A stretch of DNA of 64,000 nucleotides, taken from contig VXAZ01006880.1 of assembly GCA_013399875.1 (NCBI GenBank), positions 739,109 to 803,108 of the forward strand, read 5' to 3'. This document shows, one piece after another, positions 12,201 to 25,109 of the stretch. The translations under genes and the position numbers were made by a program. The notes under the pieces were generated by a model that was not told where the DNA came from, made no database searches, and worked only from the letters and a program-made list of their open reading frames with translations. Each line of letters opens with the position of its first letter. Position 1 is the stretch's first letter. Origin of the DNA: Gymnorhina tibicen. Lineage: Eukaryota; Chordata; Aves; Passeriformes; Artamidae.

Positions 12201-15200
12201 TGGTTCTTTTCTACTCTCATGGTTACCAACTTGAGAAAACCTTCTGGAGGAGCTGTCAGAATGGAAGAAGAAATTTCTCTCACCACCTCCTCAAGTCTGT
12301 TACCTTTCACTTCAGTAATGCCCTAGACTGAGTCACTTCTCATCACACTGAATCTGTCTTCTCTTTGTACCCTTCTTAAGGTAAGTGATTTATTCTGTGT
12401 CCATGCAATTCTGTTGTAAACTTATTGAGGGGGCTTCAGCAGAAAGCTATTCTTACTACCAGTGGCCTTTTTCCTGATATTCCCCATAGCCAAGCACATT
12501 TTTATTGCCAGAAAGCAGAGCCACAGCTGGCCCTGGTCTGGTGGGCAGCAACTTGGTTTATTTTATTTTTTTTTTCAATCAGAAGACTTGCAGTAGATCT
12601 TGCTGCTGATGGCAGCAGCGTGAACACTGCAGGGTTTGGATTCCCCTTTTTTATAGGTCCAAATGGCAATGGGTTCACCGGGAAGGAATGGCCTTTTGGC
12701 ACTTGCCACTGAATCAGCAGATGGAAAATATTTGGCTCTTAGAGGCAGCCTGTGAGTCCCAGAGAGGAGAAACTGCAGGTCTAGTGAGAGACAAATTGTG
12801 GTATTTATGGTGTGCTTACTTCCGTGAACTCCTTAATTCTGCTGTAGACTCAGAGTAGGGAACTTCCCTAACTGGATTCCCTGTTCCTTCCCAGCCTAGC
12901 TCCTTCCCTATGCCAGCAGCAGGACTCCTGGGCCTGGCAGAGTGCACCTTCCTTGCCCTGAAGGAAAGGTGTGCGTTAGACAAAGCCACCAAATGGGTGT
13001 CGAAGCTCCTGAAAGGGACCAGGCTGGCTGTGTTCCCTGGCTGCTCCTTCCCCACCTGGGACAGGTCTGCACAGAGCCAGCACCGCTTCCCACTCAGGAA
13101 AGCAGGTGAGCAGGCAAGACCCACTCTGGCACGGATTCCCAGCAGTGCCCAGGGTGTTCCCTAGGGGTATGTGAGCTGGAAATTCAGCCCACAGTCAACA
13201 TTCTCTGTAGGAAAGTCACAGTAAATTTTCCTGTTAGTTAAAAGTGTGAAAAGCAGGGTGTTTGGTATTTCCCTGAGCAAAGAGGAGGTATTTAGTCATC
13301 CTGTTCTTATTTCAAATATAGAAGGTGGATCTGGCAGGACAGCAGAAGGTTAAATGAGATATTCTTGCTTGTCCACCCATTTGGAGAATGCTTTCTCTTC
13401 CCTTTGCTATCCCAACAGCTCCAGGTAAGGGCACCAAGCACTCAGCTGCATAAACAAAAGCTTTAAAACAGAGGTAGCAGCTTTCGAAGCAACTTAGCAG
13501 CAAAGGTACAGCTTATTCTCATCACTGTGGTGCTCAAAACTGCATGCTGTAAAATAGCTGCCACTTGCCACCTGAGAATTGGCTGCCCTTTGTTCATTAC
13601 TTGCATCTGAAGATACCCTTGTTAGTTACATCCAAACATTATTTCCACCTGGGAGAGCTGTATAATTGCTCTGCCAGTTTGCATTTCTCCTATGTGTAAG
13701 TTCATCCCTTCCAGGGGGGCTAATCCTGCTCCAAGCACTTCTCCAGGTCTTGTGAAAGCTGTCCTAAGTGCACAAGGAGTGGCAGCGCAGATGTTTCAGT
13801 AGTTTGGGTGCATTTCTCCAAGTGATGAAAAGAAGTGACAACTCCAGTGCATAAGTAAGTGAACTGAAAATTGCCATTATTTATCAATAGCTGCTTTCTA
13901 TGCATGGCCAACACACTCTTGGGGCCACAAATATGGGCTTGTGTGTAGGAGACTCACCTGTATGGGAGAGGGCAGTGAAGAAGAGATATATGAAGGTAAA
14001 GGAAATAGCTTACTAGATTAATCTTCCCCTGAATAATTGGTATAACAGAAGGTAGCGGCTTAATTATAGTTTGATCACCAGACTGCAATGAGCAAAAGGA
14101 AAGTAAACTCCTTAGACAAAAAGACAGTGGCTTGAAGGGTCCCACCTACCCTAAACTCCTACCATAGCACGGAGCAGATTTTCAGTAGCTGTGTATTGCA
14201 AGAGTATTCATGAAGTTGCTGATGAAGTGTCTCTCATTTGGCTTCAAAGCTAATTCCCACTTATGCCAAGGAGTTCGTAATTCTTGTGGAATAACTATTA
14301 TAGACTGTGCAGTAACAACCTCTGCTACATTGGAAAATAGATTGGAGTCAGAGAATCATTCTTTCTGACCTTGAAATTTATGAAGACAGCTGCATTGGCT
14401 CACACATCAGAGTTTTCTGTGGTTGCTAAAATAACTGAATTTTTTTTTTTTTAAAACCTGAAAGAGTGAGTTCTGTCTGAATAGCTCGGGCTTCTCAAAG
14501 AGCAGACAGACCAGTTACAAGACACTCGGTTCAAGTCACTACTGCAACATGACTACCTAGAAAGTGACAGAATTTATTTATATTAAGTGTCAGTAAGAAA
14601 CCACAGACTGTGTGCCATAAATCACCTGCCCTGCAGGCCTCTGAGACTGATTTATACCCATCACTGGTAAGCCAGTCCTCTTTTTCACTGTGGGTTTTTT
14701 AGTCCTCTTCACACTAAATGCTTATTGACTAACATATCAATGGTGGTTGGAGTAGGAACTTGTTCACCCTTGTCCCCTGTATATCTGTCTCATGGCGTCA
14801 CTATGACAAGTGGTAAACCTGTCTTTCTTCGGGCACATCTCGGACCAATGGATTGTGTGTTTGCTGTGTGGTTGGATAGAAGAGATGAGAGGGTGGGAGA
14901 GGCTGTTCTGCAGGAGGGAACTGACAGTACGCATGAAAAGTGGTAAGTGGTAAACGCACTACATCTACGTCTACAAAAAACACCCTGCTCTAATAATTTC
15001 TTTTTTCTTGGTGGGAATAGGAGAGGAGTTCTGATGTGCATTTTGGGACTTTGAATCTCAGAGATTCAGAACCACTGTCCATTACAAGTTTGAGTGAGTG
15101 TGCGTGCAGAGGATTTCTTGTGATTTTTGCCCATCCTGTTGTTTTTTCAGAAGACAGTGGTGGATGGCGATTACAAGCATCACTGCATTTGGTAGTGCAG

Positions 15201-15339
15201 ATAGAGCTCCTCTGAGCTCCTCCTTTCAGCCTGTCACTGAATGTCATTAGTCTCTCTTCCCTGATAGCCCTGCGGCAAACTGGAGACGTGCTGCCCACAG
15301 TCCTGGTTAAATTCAGTGGCTCATCCCCAACAGCACTGT
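9295..15339 (+). other. PRR5L 3' UTR and/or intergenic DNA, no gene recognised
   Basis: This stretch starts right after the PRR5L stop. AATAAA hexamers occur at 9886-9891 and 10710-10715; either could end the transcript, and the true end cannot be decided from sequence. I see no conserved exon, RNA gene or clear mobile element. Open frames in this stretch are short, lack similarity I recognise, and look like chance. Confidence 0.6.
9886..9891 (+). terminator. PRR5L: Candidate PRR5L poly(A) signal
   Basis: An AATAAA hexamer lies about 590 bases after the PRR5L stop codon. It is the first canonical hexamer downstream, but other copies occur further on (10710 and 16810), and vertebrate PRR5L may use a longer 3' UTR. 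Confidence 0.35.
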
Positions 15340-15611
15340 GTTAAGGAACCTTTCCTGTCTGACCATCCAGCAGCTGCTCTGGCAGTCACAATCCCACCCC
15401 CTGAGCTGTGGGATACCCAGGACTGAGCGGGTAAGGAAACCCTGTCTGACTGTGTGAGTGTGGGGTGTGCAGGGAGCCAAGAGGGGCACCCATGGGTCAC
15501 TGGAGCTGCCCGCTGTGAAGGGGCTTCAGTCCCAGCAGGGAAAGTCTGGGGTGGTGGGAGTGGGACTGACAGAGTGGCTCCTGGCTGGTCAGACAGGGAA
15601 GTTTCCTTAAC
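15340..15611. repeat. 272-bp inverted-repeat element (MITE-like or hairpin)
   Basis: The two ends are inverted copies. The outer 34 bases (15340-15373 and 15578-15611) match at 30 of 34 positions by eye. The similarity continues inward at a lower level for about 30-40 more bases. Both ends carry the terminal motif GTTAAGGAA. A third, direct partial copy of the end motif sits inside at 15430-15450 (TAAGGAAACCCTGTCTGAC). No open frame or obvious target-site duplication is visible. It could be a non-autonomous DNA transposon or a large hairpin of other origin. I do not recognise the family. Confidence 0.6.
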
Positions 15612-18600
15612 AACTTGAAGGAGAAGTAGCTGCCACTATCTAGTCATTCCCCTGTCAAAGAGTGTCCCGCAGTCTTTAAGAAGTCCTGCTCTTTGAAATC
15701 AAAGTAAATGCTGCAGTAAATGAGACCTGAAAGCATTTGCCACGAGTCTCCTCCTACCTTATTGAAATGTATGAGCTGGTGTGAACAGGACACCCATGCT
15801 TGTCAGGCAAACAAACAAAAAAACCCATTTTCAAAAGCTTATTTCTTTGGCTTTACCCAGTGCTTAATCTAATCCACTGTTTGTCTGCATCAGCATAGCT
15901 GTCCTCCTTTGCCTGGGGTTTACAGTGTGGAGAGGAAATTGTTCAAGATCTGGACCTCTCTCATCTTTTTTCTTTTTTTCCTGACTAATTGTCGTGGTTA
16001 GCTGATTGACTCGCAGAGCCGGTGATGCCTTCAGAGGGCAGCAGCAGCCTCTCTCCACCCCTCCTCTGGCTTGGCAGTGCTTACAAAGACTCAGCTCTAT
16101 ATGAAATAGTGAGAATCCGTTCAGCAGCAGACACTGCTGTTTGTAGGGGCTGTGGAGAGACCAGCGGAGAAGAATTAGGCCTTTGAGGGAGTGACTATTT
16201 GCTTTGCAGATGTGTTCTTCCTACATTGCTTGTTTGGGGTTGCCATTATTGGGGGAGCCTCCAATGGGCGCTTTTGAGAGTCTTAGAGGAAAGCAAACTT
16301 GTCCCTGTCTCTTACCCTGCAAGCCTGCCCTCCCTTCCCCTGGCTCTGCCTGCGACAGTGGCACCCCTCGCCTCCGTACACGCTGTGTGCACTGGGGTGC
16401 TGTGGGGCCTCTGGCTCGGGCTGTACCGGGTGTTCCTGCAGAAATTGGGGGTTTGGGAGGAGGAGAGCAGAACCCATGGGCCAAAAAACCCTGAAAGTCT
16501 TTCTTGCAGTGAGGGGTCCAAAACTGAACACAGGATTAGAGATGCAGCTCAAAGGCACTATGAGGAAGTACAATTCCATGGGCTTACCCACACTTTTACC
16601 CTCCCTGATTTTGGTAAGGAGTTGTGACGGTGTTGGATGCAATGTTCTGGCTCAAAAACCTGGGGACAGTGGGACTGTACTGGGGCTATTTTCATTAGTT
16701 TATTTTTCTCATCTTTATATAAATACATGGTGTATTACACATGATCTATTTATAGTAGACATTACATTTGTATATATTTAATACAGTACACCAGTATTAT
16801 ACTACATTTAATAAATTAAAACGTCTTTTTAGGTATATACTTCTTTATTTTTGTATTGAGTTTGTTATCTTTATAATTACTTTACTTATCTGAGACTATT
16901 ACAACTGGACTGAGAATATATAGGAATCAGAAATAGGCAGAAGTTAAAATACGGCTCCTTTGCATTCACACCCTGGTTTCCATGGCTGTCTGAAAGCAGT
17001 GTACAAGGAACCAAGAAATCCACTGTGGCCGTTCATCGCTGTCCTGGGTGTTTGGTGGTCTGACCTTCCTTCTCCCAACAGCACTGACTTGCCTTTCAGG
17101 ATCATTATGTTTCTACCCATATAAAGTCTAAATCCCTTCCATTCCCAGAGGATCCAAAAGCACGCACTGTACAGAGCACCGAGATGAATTTAAAATATTC
17201 GGTCCCTGCATTTTATCTGGAAGGATGAGTACAGGCACATGCAGGCATAAAGGACTTTTGCATGAAGAAACTCAAGCACAGGGAGTTGTTTCTAGGAGGT
17301 GAATCACACTGGAGGCACTTGCTTAGGCAAGTCTCAACTCCACACTGTGAAGTTTATCACACCTGGGTGTGATACTGAAACTAGGAACACTTGTATGTGT
17401 CACTTTTCCCTGGCAGTACCTTCGCTCCTTAACACCCTGTTAGCAAAGGCCAAGGTCATACCTGGCTGAAACTATTCCTTTATTACAGGCAGCAGCAGAA
17501 ACAAAGTTAAATCTTGGAGAGAAACAAGTCCATGCATGCAGGAACACCAGAATGGAAATACAAATGCTAACTCAAGCATACTGTTGTAGGATTTAACAGG
17601 CCAAACTCCTGAACTTCACACCTTCACCTGACACCTACTGTGCGAGCATGCAGTGAGAGGAGCAGCTGCTGCTGAAGACAGAAGGGAAAACCAGCAAGTT
17701 ACTAATGCTGGTCTGTAGCAGGAGTCAGGACTCTGCACACCAGGTGAGACAAAGTAAGGTTTGTGTTGTTGCCTTTTCTTTTTCTTTTATTTTTTTTCTC
17801 CAGCAACTCAATTATCAGTTGAGCTTCATGGAAATCACGTTCTGTCTGGAAGGGCTAAGAAACTGAAACCTCACATTTTTGGACAGTTTATCACAGGACT
17901 TTTAACAAGCCATCACTCCTGCTTCTAATCAGCTCAGAGAAGGGAGGAGGGTTTTTTTTCAAAATTGTCAGTACCCAACTGCTAAAACACTGCTCTGTTT
18001 ATGCCTTGTTCTCCTCAGTTTTGGGTGGCATAAGTCTTGGAGAAAAGCCACCAGAAAACATGGCCTATACATGCATTCTGCCCCAGACCAGCCCCTGTCA
18101 GGTCAACCCTGCTGGTACGTCAGTGAGAAACTCTCAGCTGGGATCTTTGGGACCATGGGTAGACCAGGGCTTTTCCCATGCTTCATCAGCGGGTGCTTGG
18201 CTGCAAGAACAATCCCCAGCAGCGTGGCAGAGCAGCCAACTCCAGGAGGCAACAAAGAGCTGAGTGGAACAAAGGAGCAGCATGAAATCACTAAACTCAG
18301 GAACACTCAGGGGCTGCATGGCCTCAGAGATCAGTCAGAGCACAAACCAAAAGGAAAAGAAGGCTCATTGGCTGAGGCTGGGACTGCAGCTACTAAGGAA
18401 ATTTTTTTCCTGTTGCACAATCTCCTCCTCACAGTTTCACGGATTTTCCTATTCCATCAGAGAGGAAAACCCCCAGCCAAACCGAGCCTTTCAGAACTGT
18501 GAAATGCAAGTGGTTGTTTCAGTGGAGCAAACAGGTTCAAAGAACATGATCACCAGAAGACCAGGCAGTGAAGCAGGGCCCCAGCATTTGAGCAGAAAGA

Positions 18601-20674
18601 TTATCTTCACAATGCTGTAGCATTCAGCATGAAATAGCAAGGTAAATTCTTTTTTACAATTTTTTTTTTTGAAACAGAAAATTGCTGTCATTTAGAGGGG
18701 TTGAGAAATAGTGACAACAGTTCCACTTGGGATAAATCACGAGTGAGGAGGGACTCAAGATCTGACCACTACTACAGAATCTTTCTGCTTCTGTGCAGAC
18801 AAGAGGAAATGAGAGAAAGAGAGGACAGGAGGAACAAGGACAGTTCTGGCTGGGGAGGTTGGGGGGTTGGCTTTTTTTATTGCTGTTGGGAACTGGAAAG
18901 AACTGCGGAACTAGTATGAACTCTTCACCCATTCTGAGCCCTGACAAGCTTAAAATAACTTAAGCACATATCTGCCTATGTGTTTAGAGATGTGTATTTA
19001 TCAAAGTGGTTAAATTTAGTTGTAAAAAGCTTAAAACCAGTAGAGGAAAAAGACCTGAAGGTCACAGCTCCTGACATTTGGTACTTCAAGATCACTAAAA
19101 CTGTCAGGTCCTGTAAGGGTGGTGATGGCACAAGGGTCAACTCAGTCCAGTGTGGTCAAGCTGCCCCTTCCAGATGGAATGGACAAAAGCTCAGTGGTGG
19201 CAATGATGAGGGTGAGACTGGTGCCAGTGAAGTGTTTCCTTTGGTAACTTTTTGTGCTAGCATAAAAATTTCCTATTTGAGTGGTATGAGGTTTTTCGTT
19301 TTTGAGTTTTTTTAACCCAAGATGAGTAACAGGCAGAATTCATCAGCCCTCTTACTCATTTCATCCAGACAGGCCTAGGTTGCTTCCTCACCATTTTTGG
19401 TCCATTCACATCCCCTTGTATTGCCTTGGATTTGCTGCATATGCCAATACCACACTCGACCCTTTTAGGGCTAATTCAGGAAGTTTTGTTGACTTCTGTA
19501 AATGCTGTCTTGGAACAGGTTAAATAGTCACAGCTCCTAAATGAGAGATGAGCAGAGAAGAGCTGAAGCCTAGCACTGTGTGTTCTCCAGCACAGTGTAG
19601 TAAGGAATGGCACAGGGAGTTTCTCTTTCTAGATGAACAGCTGAAGTGGTGGGCTTGTGCATTTTGGGGATGCGGAAGGCAGCAAAGCACCTGGTTTGGC
19701 ACTAGTGAAGGATTTTAGCTGAAACAAACCTAGTCTTCTTGTGAAGTCACTGCAATGAACTGGTATTTGTCCAGGAAAATATCCAGTCAGAATATCCTGG
19801 TCCATATCTAGTTTAGCCATTTTTTTTTCAGAAATGTACAGGTCCATGTACATTTGTGTGTACATGGGTGTGAACTTGCTCCTATATTGCTGCTCTTCTG
19901 CTTCTGCACGTGGACTTTCCATTCCTGGGGCAGCTGCACATGCTGGCTTTTCCTGCTTTTAAAAAAGGGCATTATTACTCCATCTCATCAAAAGAAGATT
20001 TGAGTGCACTTAAAATATGGACCATTAAAAATGGATTAACACAACACATAACCAGTGTCTGAGCAGGCCTTCCTATCCATTACTCATGGAAGCTATTAGG
20101 ATCCAACCTGGATGAAAGACAAAGTCATAATTAACTTGGTATTAACTGCACATTACTGCAGTACCACTAAATTTACTCAGAAGAATCTTAACGTTTTGAA
20201 TATCCCTTCCTGCAGATGCTACTAAAAAACAGATCCAGGCTGAGATACATCAGAGATTGCAATAAAGCCTGCATTTCTCTTACTGACAGAGGAACTCCCT
20301 CTGGTTTCTGATCTGAGTATCCTGCAACAAAGCTTCAGCCCATAGCTGCTTTTGTGACAAATAAAACAAGCAAGCAGATGTGGCCAGAGAGGTGACAGCG
20401 TGCAGCTTTTTTGAGAGTTACATCTTAAATTACAGGATGATTATGAGAACCCTTAGTTTGTTATCTATTACATGAACTGTATCTTCTAGTAATGAATAAA
20501 ACTATCAATACTCTTTATAAAGGCCAGAAGATTTTTTATCTTGAAATACAGTCTTTGCCTTCTTGGTGCTCTATGGTACCAGCCACCTCTGAAACCCACA
20601 AAACAGAGAAACTACCCCAGCAGTCCTATATCAGTTAATATTTTTGAATAGCCCTCCATATGAATAAAGATGCA
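15612..20674. other. Intergenic DNA between PRR5L and TRAF6 (convergent genes)
   Basis: This is spacer between the two convergent genes. It contains a CR1 scrap at 16505-16590 and a strongly AT-rich patch at about 16690-16880, including AATAAA at 16810-16815 and TTTATT copies. Either gene could conceivably end in that patch. No coding exon, RNA gene or other repeat could be supported. Confidence 0.55.
16505..16590 (-). mobile_element. Short degenerate CR1 fragment
   Basis: The segment beginning CAGTGAGGGGTCCAAAACTG matches, in reverse complement, the CR1 region near the C-terminus of the reverse transcriptase. The same region is present in sense orientation in the larger copy at 46 kb (around 46180-46225). 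Similarity fades after about 85 bases. Boundaries are approximate. Confidence 0.6.
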
Positions 20675-20698
20675 ACATGCAGTGCACAGTTTAATTAG

Positions 20699-20704
20699 TT
20701 TATT
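20699..20704 (-). terminator. TRAF6: Candidate TRAF6 poly(A) signal
   Basis: Plus-strand TTTATT reads AATAAA on the TRAF6 strand, about 3.5 kb after the stop. It is followed, in transcript direction, by a TGTGCACTGCATG-type stretch that could serve as the downstream element. Not decisive. Confidence 0.4.
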
Positions 20705-22115
20705 TTTAAAGTTCTGTCAGAAATATAGCTGTGCATTAATTACAAAATATATTAAACTATCACTCAATACATCCAAGGGAACAGGAGCACTTTAATTTTG
20801 TTCAAATGCAAACCAATACAAACCTTTAACATTGACACAGAATAATCTTTTGCATCCATCATCAATGTATTTGGTCTCCTGCCATCTCTAAATAAGAATA
20901 GAAAGGTGTCAAATAGAACAGAAATCAGGTCATCCTGATTTCATTTAATTAGCAAATTTAATCCCTTGACAGCAAACATGACCAGACCTATCATGAGACT
21001 GCTTAACAAACAACTCTATACATCTCACATTATCTGAGCTCCCACATATACATTACATACCAACGTTTTTAGCAAAATAATTTTCCCTGCCCCGCAGGGG
21101 AAGACATTCAGAGGCAAAGAGATAACACGTTCATAATATATTATAATTGGAAAATTTGTGCCATAGCAGCTTTGCAAATACACATACTAAGAGTTGGTGA
21201 CTTAAAACGTTAACAGAAATTTGGAAGATAAAAGAAGTTAAGCCACTTTATAAACCACTTGAGATCTAGCAATGCTGAAAAGCATTAAGTTACAGAACTA
21301 AACCCCACTGCTGAACGAGTTGTACGGGACATGGGTTAAATCCCCATATTTCTTTGTATTTGTTTTAGAGACAACTCTCTATGCTGCAGACCCTTCTCCT
21401 TCCATGTAAGTAGTTCTAGCAATTACACCTCAATCCACCATGGTAAAACAAGTTCTCAAAAGAAGAGGTTTGGAGAAAGGGGAAAGAGGAAAATTGAACA
21501 AGTACATGAGTAAATATTTCGTTAACATTTCTAATCCTTTCATGACAGTAAGATTTAGCTCTGACAGTCTCTCATGTAATACTCTGACATTACAGTAATT
21601 TGACATCAGTCAGCATTCTAGTTGGTAATATAAAAATACAAAACCAGTAGAATAGCAGCAGTGAATAAAGCATCCATATTACCATGGCCAATACAGCATT
21701 ATACATGCAGTAGCCTTCTATTCCCTATTGGCTTGTGCTATTGTACAATTTTAACCTGAATCATTTAAACCCTGCCACCAAAGGGAGTCTCCTCCTCAGA
21801 TGCCGAAGTACATCAGATGTAGCAGGTAAGGTTCAAAGCAAGAATTCCATTCAGAATGCAAATCTTCAAAAGCAAAGAAAGTGTTACTGCATTTAGTGGG
21901 TCTTGGGTATAAATGATTTGAACAGAGAATAAGGACATTCTTCTTACTGCTAGGGTTGAGAAAGGACCTGGAGCAGGAACAATCTCTCAAATGACAAGTG
22001 TTTCTTCTGACTGCTTCTCCTTTCTGCCCCCAAAAAACAAGAAGGGCAACAGAAGAGAATGGCAGTTTTTGAGCATCCTGAAAAAAACATGGAGAGGTAA
22101 CACAGCCTGAAAATG

Positions 22116-22122
22116 GAGAACT
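22116..22122 (-). promoter_or_regulatory. TRAF6: miR-146 seed match in TRAF6 3' UTR
   Basis: On the TRAF6 strand this reads AGTTCTC, the complement of the miR-146 seed (7mer-m8; the following base is C, so not an 8mer). TRAF6 is a well-known miR-146a/b target in mammals, forming negative feedback on NF-kB signalling. One 7-base match in 3.5 kb can also occur by chance. Confidence 0.35.
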
Positions 22123-24227
22123 CGTGTACAGTGCCTTCTGTGTAGAGTGGCTCTGTGCACTGCCATGGACATCGACAGCTCTTGGGTAAGAATGGCTGAA
22201 CTACTGGGAGTGCTACTGAAGACACTCCAGAACAATGCAGCTGATAGGATGAGGCTATTCATTTTAAAATCTACTTTGGTTTTAAAGCTATCTTTCCCTA
22301 TTTTGATTAATATATGCTCACCTGTCCCCTAATGACAGAGAATACACTAAAGTCATCAGCAACTAACTGCATTTACCATTAGCCAGGAAGTTCATGTTTC
22401 AAACTAATGTTTCCATTGACCACAATCCCTCTTCCATCTAATAGGTTCTACTTGCAGAAGAAATTTTACTCATCTGGATATGATGAACAAAGTGGTAGGT
22501 TGCGTCCTGGAACTTTCACCTCTCACGCAGGCAGGCAGAGTATCCTCCCAAGCCACTGAAGTATAGCAGTCTTTCTTTAGTCTGTATATATTAAGCAATG
22601 TGCCCTTTCCCCACTGGTATTGCTTTGATGAGGCCACGTTGTTGGAACACTCTTCAGTATCTCTTAAGCTGCAGTGTCTCACGTCTTCAGGTTGTTTCAC
22701 TAGCTTGGATAAATAGTACACATAAGCTCATGCATCGCTTAGTTCTTTCTTCAGTATGGGAATGTGTACTTAGGTTATGGGGTGAACAAAACATTTTTCT
22801 TCCCTCCTTTTAAAAACAGAATTCAGAACTCTATCAGCACCATGATAAATTAAAATTTTTAGCACCAGTGAACTTGAACTATTCAGCTTTGACTGGTCAA
22901 AACTAACATTTACATGGCATACAATCAGTCAGTACAGAAAACAGTAATACACATAGCATTAGGAACCTCATGAATCCTTGACACAGTGAATCTAGTGTTT
23001 GATAAATGAGTAACTATGGAAGCCAGATTTTCTTCTTAAAAGCAAACAGGATTACACTTTTTCCTCACACTGCTGAATTAACAGGCTTTCCTTATCGTCC
23101 AAATTGCGGAGTTGGCCCAGCTCCTATTGTCTAAAGGGACAGGAAATACTCACAGCAGTTGGACGCTGATATGGCCAGCAGCCCACGGAGAATTCATAGG
23201 GGATGACATGGGTTGTACATCACCCACAAATCCAAGAGATCACTTCAACAGATGCAGGTCACAAGTTTGGCTTTGGTACAAATTCAGTTTTCAACAACAG
23301 TAAAACAAATTCTGCATCACCCTCTCTGGTGCATCCCTTTGCTCGTGTCCACACAACCTGAAACATGTCCAGCACTAGGAGATCCCGCCAGCACAAAGGG
23401 ATTTCATTCAAATGCTAAACTTTTATATCTCTTGATGATTGTGGTTGACGTTCTGGGCCTAGAGCACACACTTACAGAAAGATTTATCAAAATAAAGAAA
23501 ATTAGGGAGGCACTTTCAGACCACATTACAAGTATTTCTTCAGTGAATGCAGCTCATAGTCATTTAGCCTTCTCCACAACACTACCTCAGTCTTTTGGAA
23601 ATACCAGCATCAACTGTGCATCAACTCTACATCAACACACAACTTCCTGAAGGAGGAAAGGGTCAAAGCATACCTGAACCCTTGGTGACATGAACAAGTC
23701 TTAACCCTAACTTCAAACTTCAAGAGACACATAGCCAATGTAAAATTCTAGATAAGTCAATATAGAAACTCTCTCAACTTTCCCAAGCTCTGTGAAAAAA
23801 CAAATGAAAAAATCCCTCATCTTTATTAATTTTGCTACTTCCTTGTAACAGCATCTATTCCAAGGCACTGAGGTGAAGACTTACAGGTCCTATTTGATAT
23901 GACTGTGAAGTTTTCCCAAACTGAGATGCACGGGTTCTGCAATAGGATTTTCCTGTAGGCAGTTAAGTTTCGATTAATACTTCATTTAGTTAGCTTGCCA
24001 CAGAAGTAGCTTATTATTTTAAGAGAGAACCTTACCAAATATTTAAACATATGACCTCATACAGAAAAAAATATACTAGCAACAGCAAAGTTCCGTTCAG
24101 GTGAAGATCAACTATGTTGGCAACTATGATCTTTTACAAACACAGCCTTTGTGGACAATGAAGCACTTTTGTGATCTGTGTGGAACAACATGAGTAAGGC
24201 TCCATTCCCCTGGTTAAGACTTACAGG

Positions 24228-25109
24228 CTACATGGCTCCATCAGTACTGCGGGCCTGGAACCCTTCTCTGCGGACACTGTTCAAGTCCAGGCGCGTTAGA
24301 ACCTCGCAGCGCACCAGGAGCGTGTCATCCTTGATGAAGGTTCTCTGTTTCAAGTTCTGCAGGTGCATGAAAGTCACATAACCAAAACCTTTTGGATTGC
24401 GGTGAATTGTCGGTCTCTGGAAGGCCAATAGCTCTGGCTTGGCTTCCATCACCTCCTCATGGTTCTGCCTTTCCGGCCCTTCTGATTGATCCAAAATAGA
24501 AAGTCGTATGGTGCCTTGGAAAGGCCAGGGCAGGTGGCTGTCATATTCCCCTTGCATAGTGTGGACAAACAGAGAGATAAAATTAGCGCAGCGCTGAGCA
24601 TTTGGTAACTGGATATGCAGGCGCAAGCACAACTTGTAGCCAGGCTTCCCTGTATAGAAGCCAGGACTGTGCATCACTACAGGTCTCTCTTCTTCCTGGG
24701 CTTTCTGCAGTCCACTGAAGTTCTCAATCTTCCAGATATAAATACCATTACATTGCTGTGCCTCCATTTCAGTAATCTTTCCCTCCAAGTTTCGGATAGT
24801 ACGTTTGAGTTCTGCCATGTGAGTGTTCTGAGTCTCCATTTTAGCAATGAGTTCCCTGATCTGGTGATCTTGTCTTACCAGACGACCTTCCAACTGCTGA
24901 ATAGTTTCCTTGAAATTTTCAACTTCTGGATTGCAGTCATATGCAGCATGTGACACATGTGAGAAGAGGGCAGGATCAAAGGGCAGGCCATTGATGAAGG
25001 GTACAGGATTTGCAGCAGTGACACTAATGTTCTGAAAACTCTGAGCCATCATTCTCATGTGAACCTGAGTGAACTCTTGCATATGTCGTGCCAGTTCATT
25101 CCTTTGCAT
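24228..25109 (-). CDS. TRAF6: TRAF6 last coding exon: coiled coil and TRAF-C/MATH domain
   Basis: This exon encodes residues 251-543 and stop (TAG at 24228-24230). It starts after CCTAG| with MQRNELARH, the end of the last TRAF zinc finger. A linker follows that is about 23 residues longer than in human TRAF6, then a TRAF-N coiled coil at about 311-368 ([20 protein letters not shown]). The MATH domain begins near residue 371 ([12 protein letters not shown]) and ends with [10 protein letters not shown]. In mammals the MATH domain binds P-x-E-x-x-(aromatic/acidic) motifs of CD40, RANK, IRAK and MAVS. The signature blocks [15 protein letters not shown] and [19 protein letters not shown] are intact, with no stop or frameshift. 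Confidence 0.96.
   Translation of the reverse strand: MQRNELARHMQEFTQVHMRMMAQSFQNISVTAANPVPFINGLPFDPALFSHVSHAAYDCNPEVENFKETIQQLEGRLVRQDHQIRELIAKMETQNTHMAELKRTIRNLEGKITEMEAQQCNGIYIWKIENFSGLQKAQEEERPVVMHSPGFYTGKPGYKLCLRLHIQLPNAQRCANFISLFVHTMQGEYDSHLPWPFQGTIRLSILDQSEGPERQNHEEVMEAKPELLAFQRPTIHRNPKGFGYVTFMHLQNLKQRTFIKDDTLLVRCEVLTRLDLNSVRREGFQARSTDGAM

Larger units (their letters stand above)
20675..24227 (-). other. TRAF6: Probable TRAF6 3' untranslated region
   Basis: This AT-rich non-coding sequence lies directly downstream of the TRAF6 stop codon on the minus strand. Vertebrate TRAF6 messages are known for long 3' UTRs. The proposed end rests on an AATAAA (minus strand) at 20699-20704 followed by TG-rich sequence; other hexamers exist, so the length of about 3.5 kb is an inference. 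The stretch contains one miR-146 seed match at 22116-22122. No coding potential was recognised. Confidence 0.5.

Noticed and set aside
16199..16781. Overlapping open frames at 16.2-16.8 kb considered as a gene.
   Set aside because: The stretch overlaps a CR1 remnant and ends in AT-rich non-coding DNA; no domain or splice structure.
19629..19922. 97-codon minus-strand open frame between PRR5L and TRAF6.
   Set aside because: No recognisable domain, no promoter or splice context; part of it is a low-complexity TGTACA-rich repeat.
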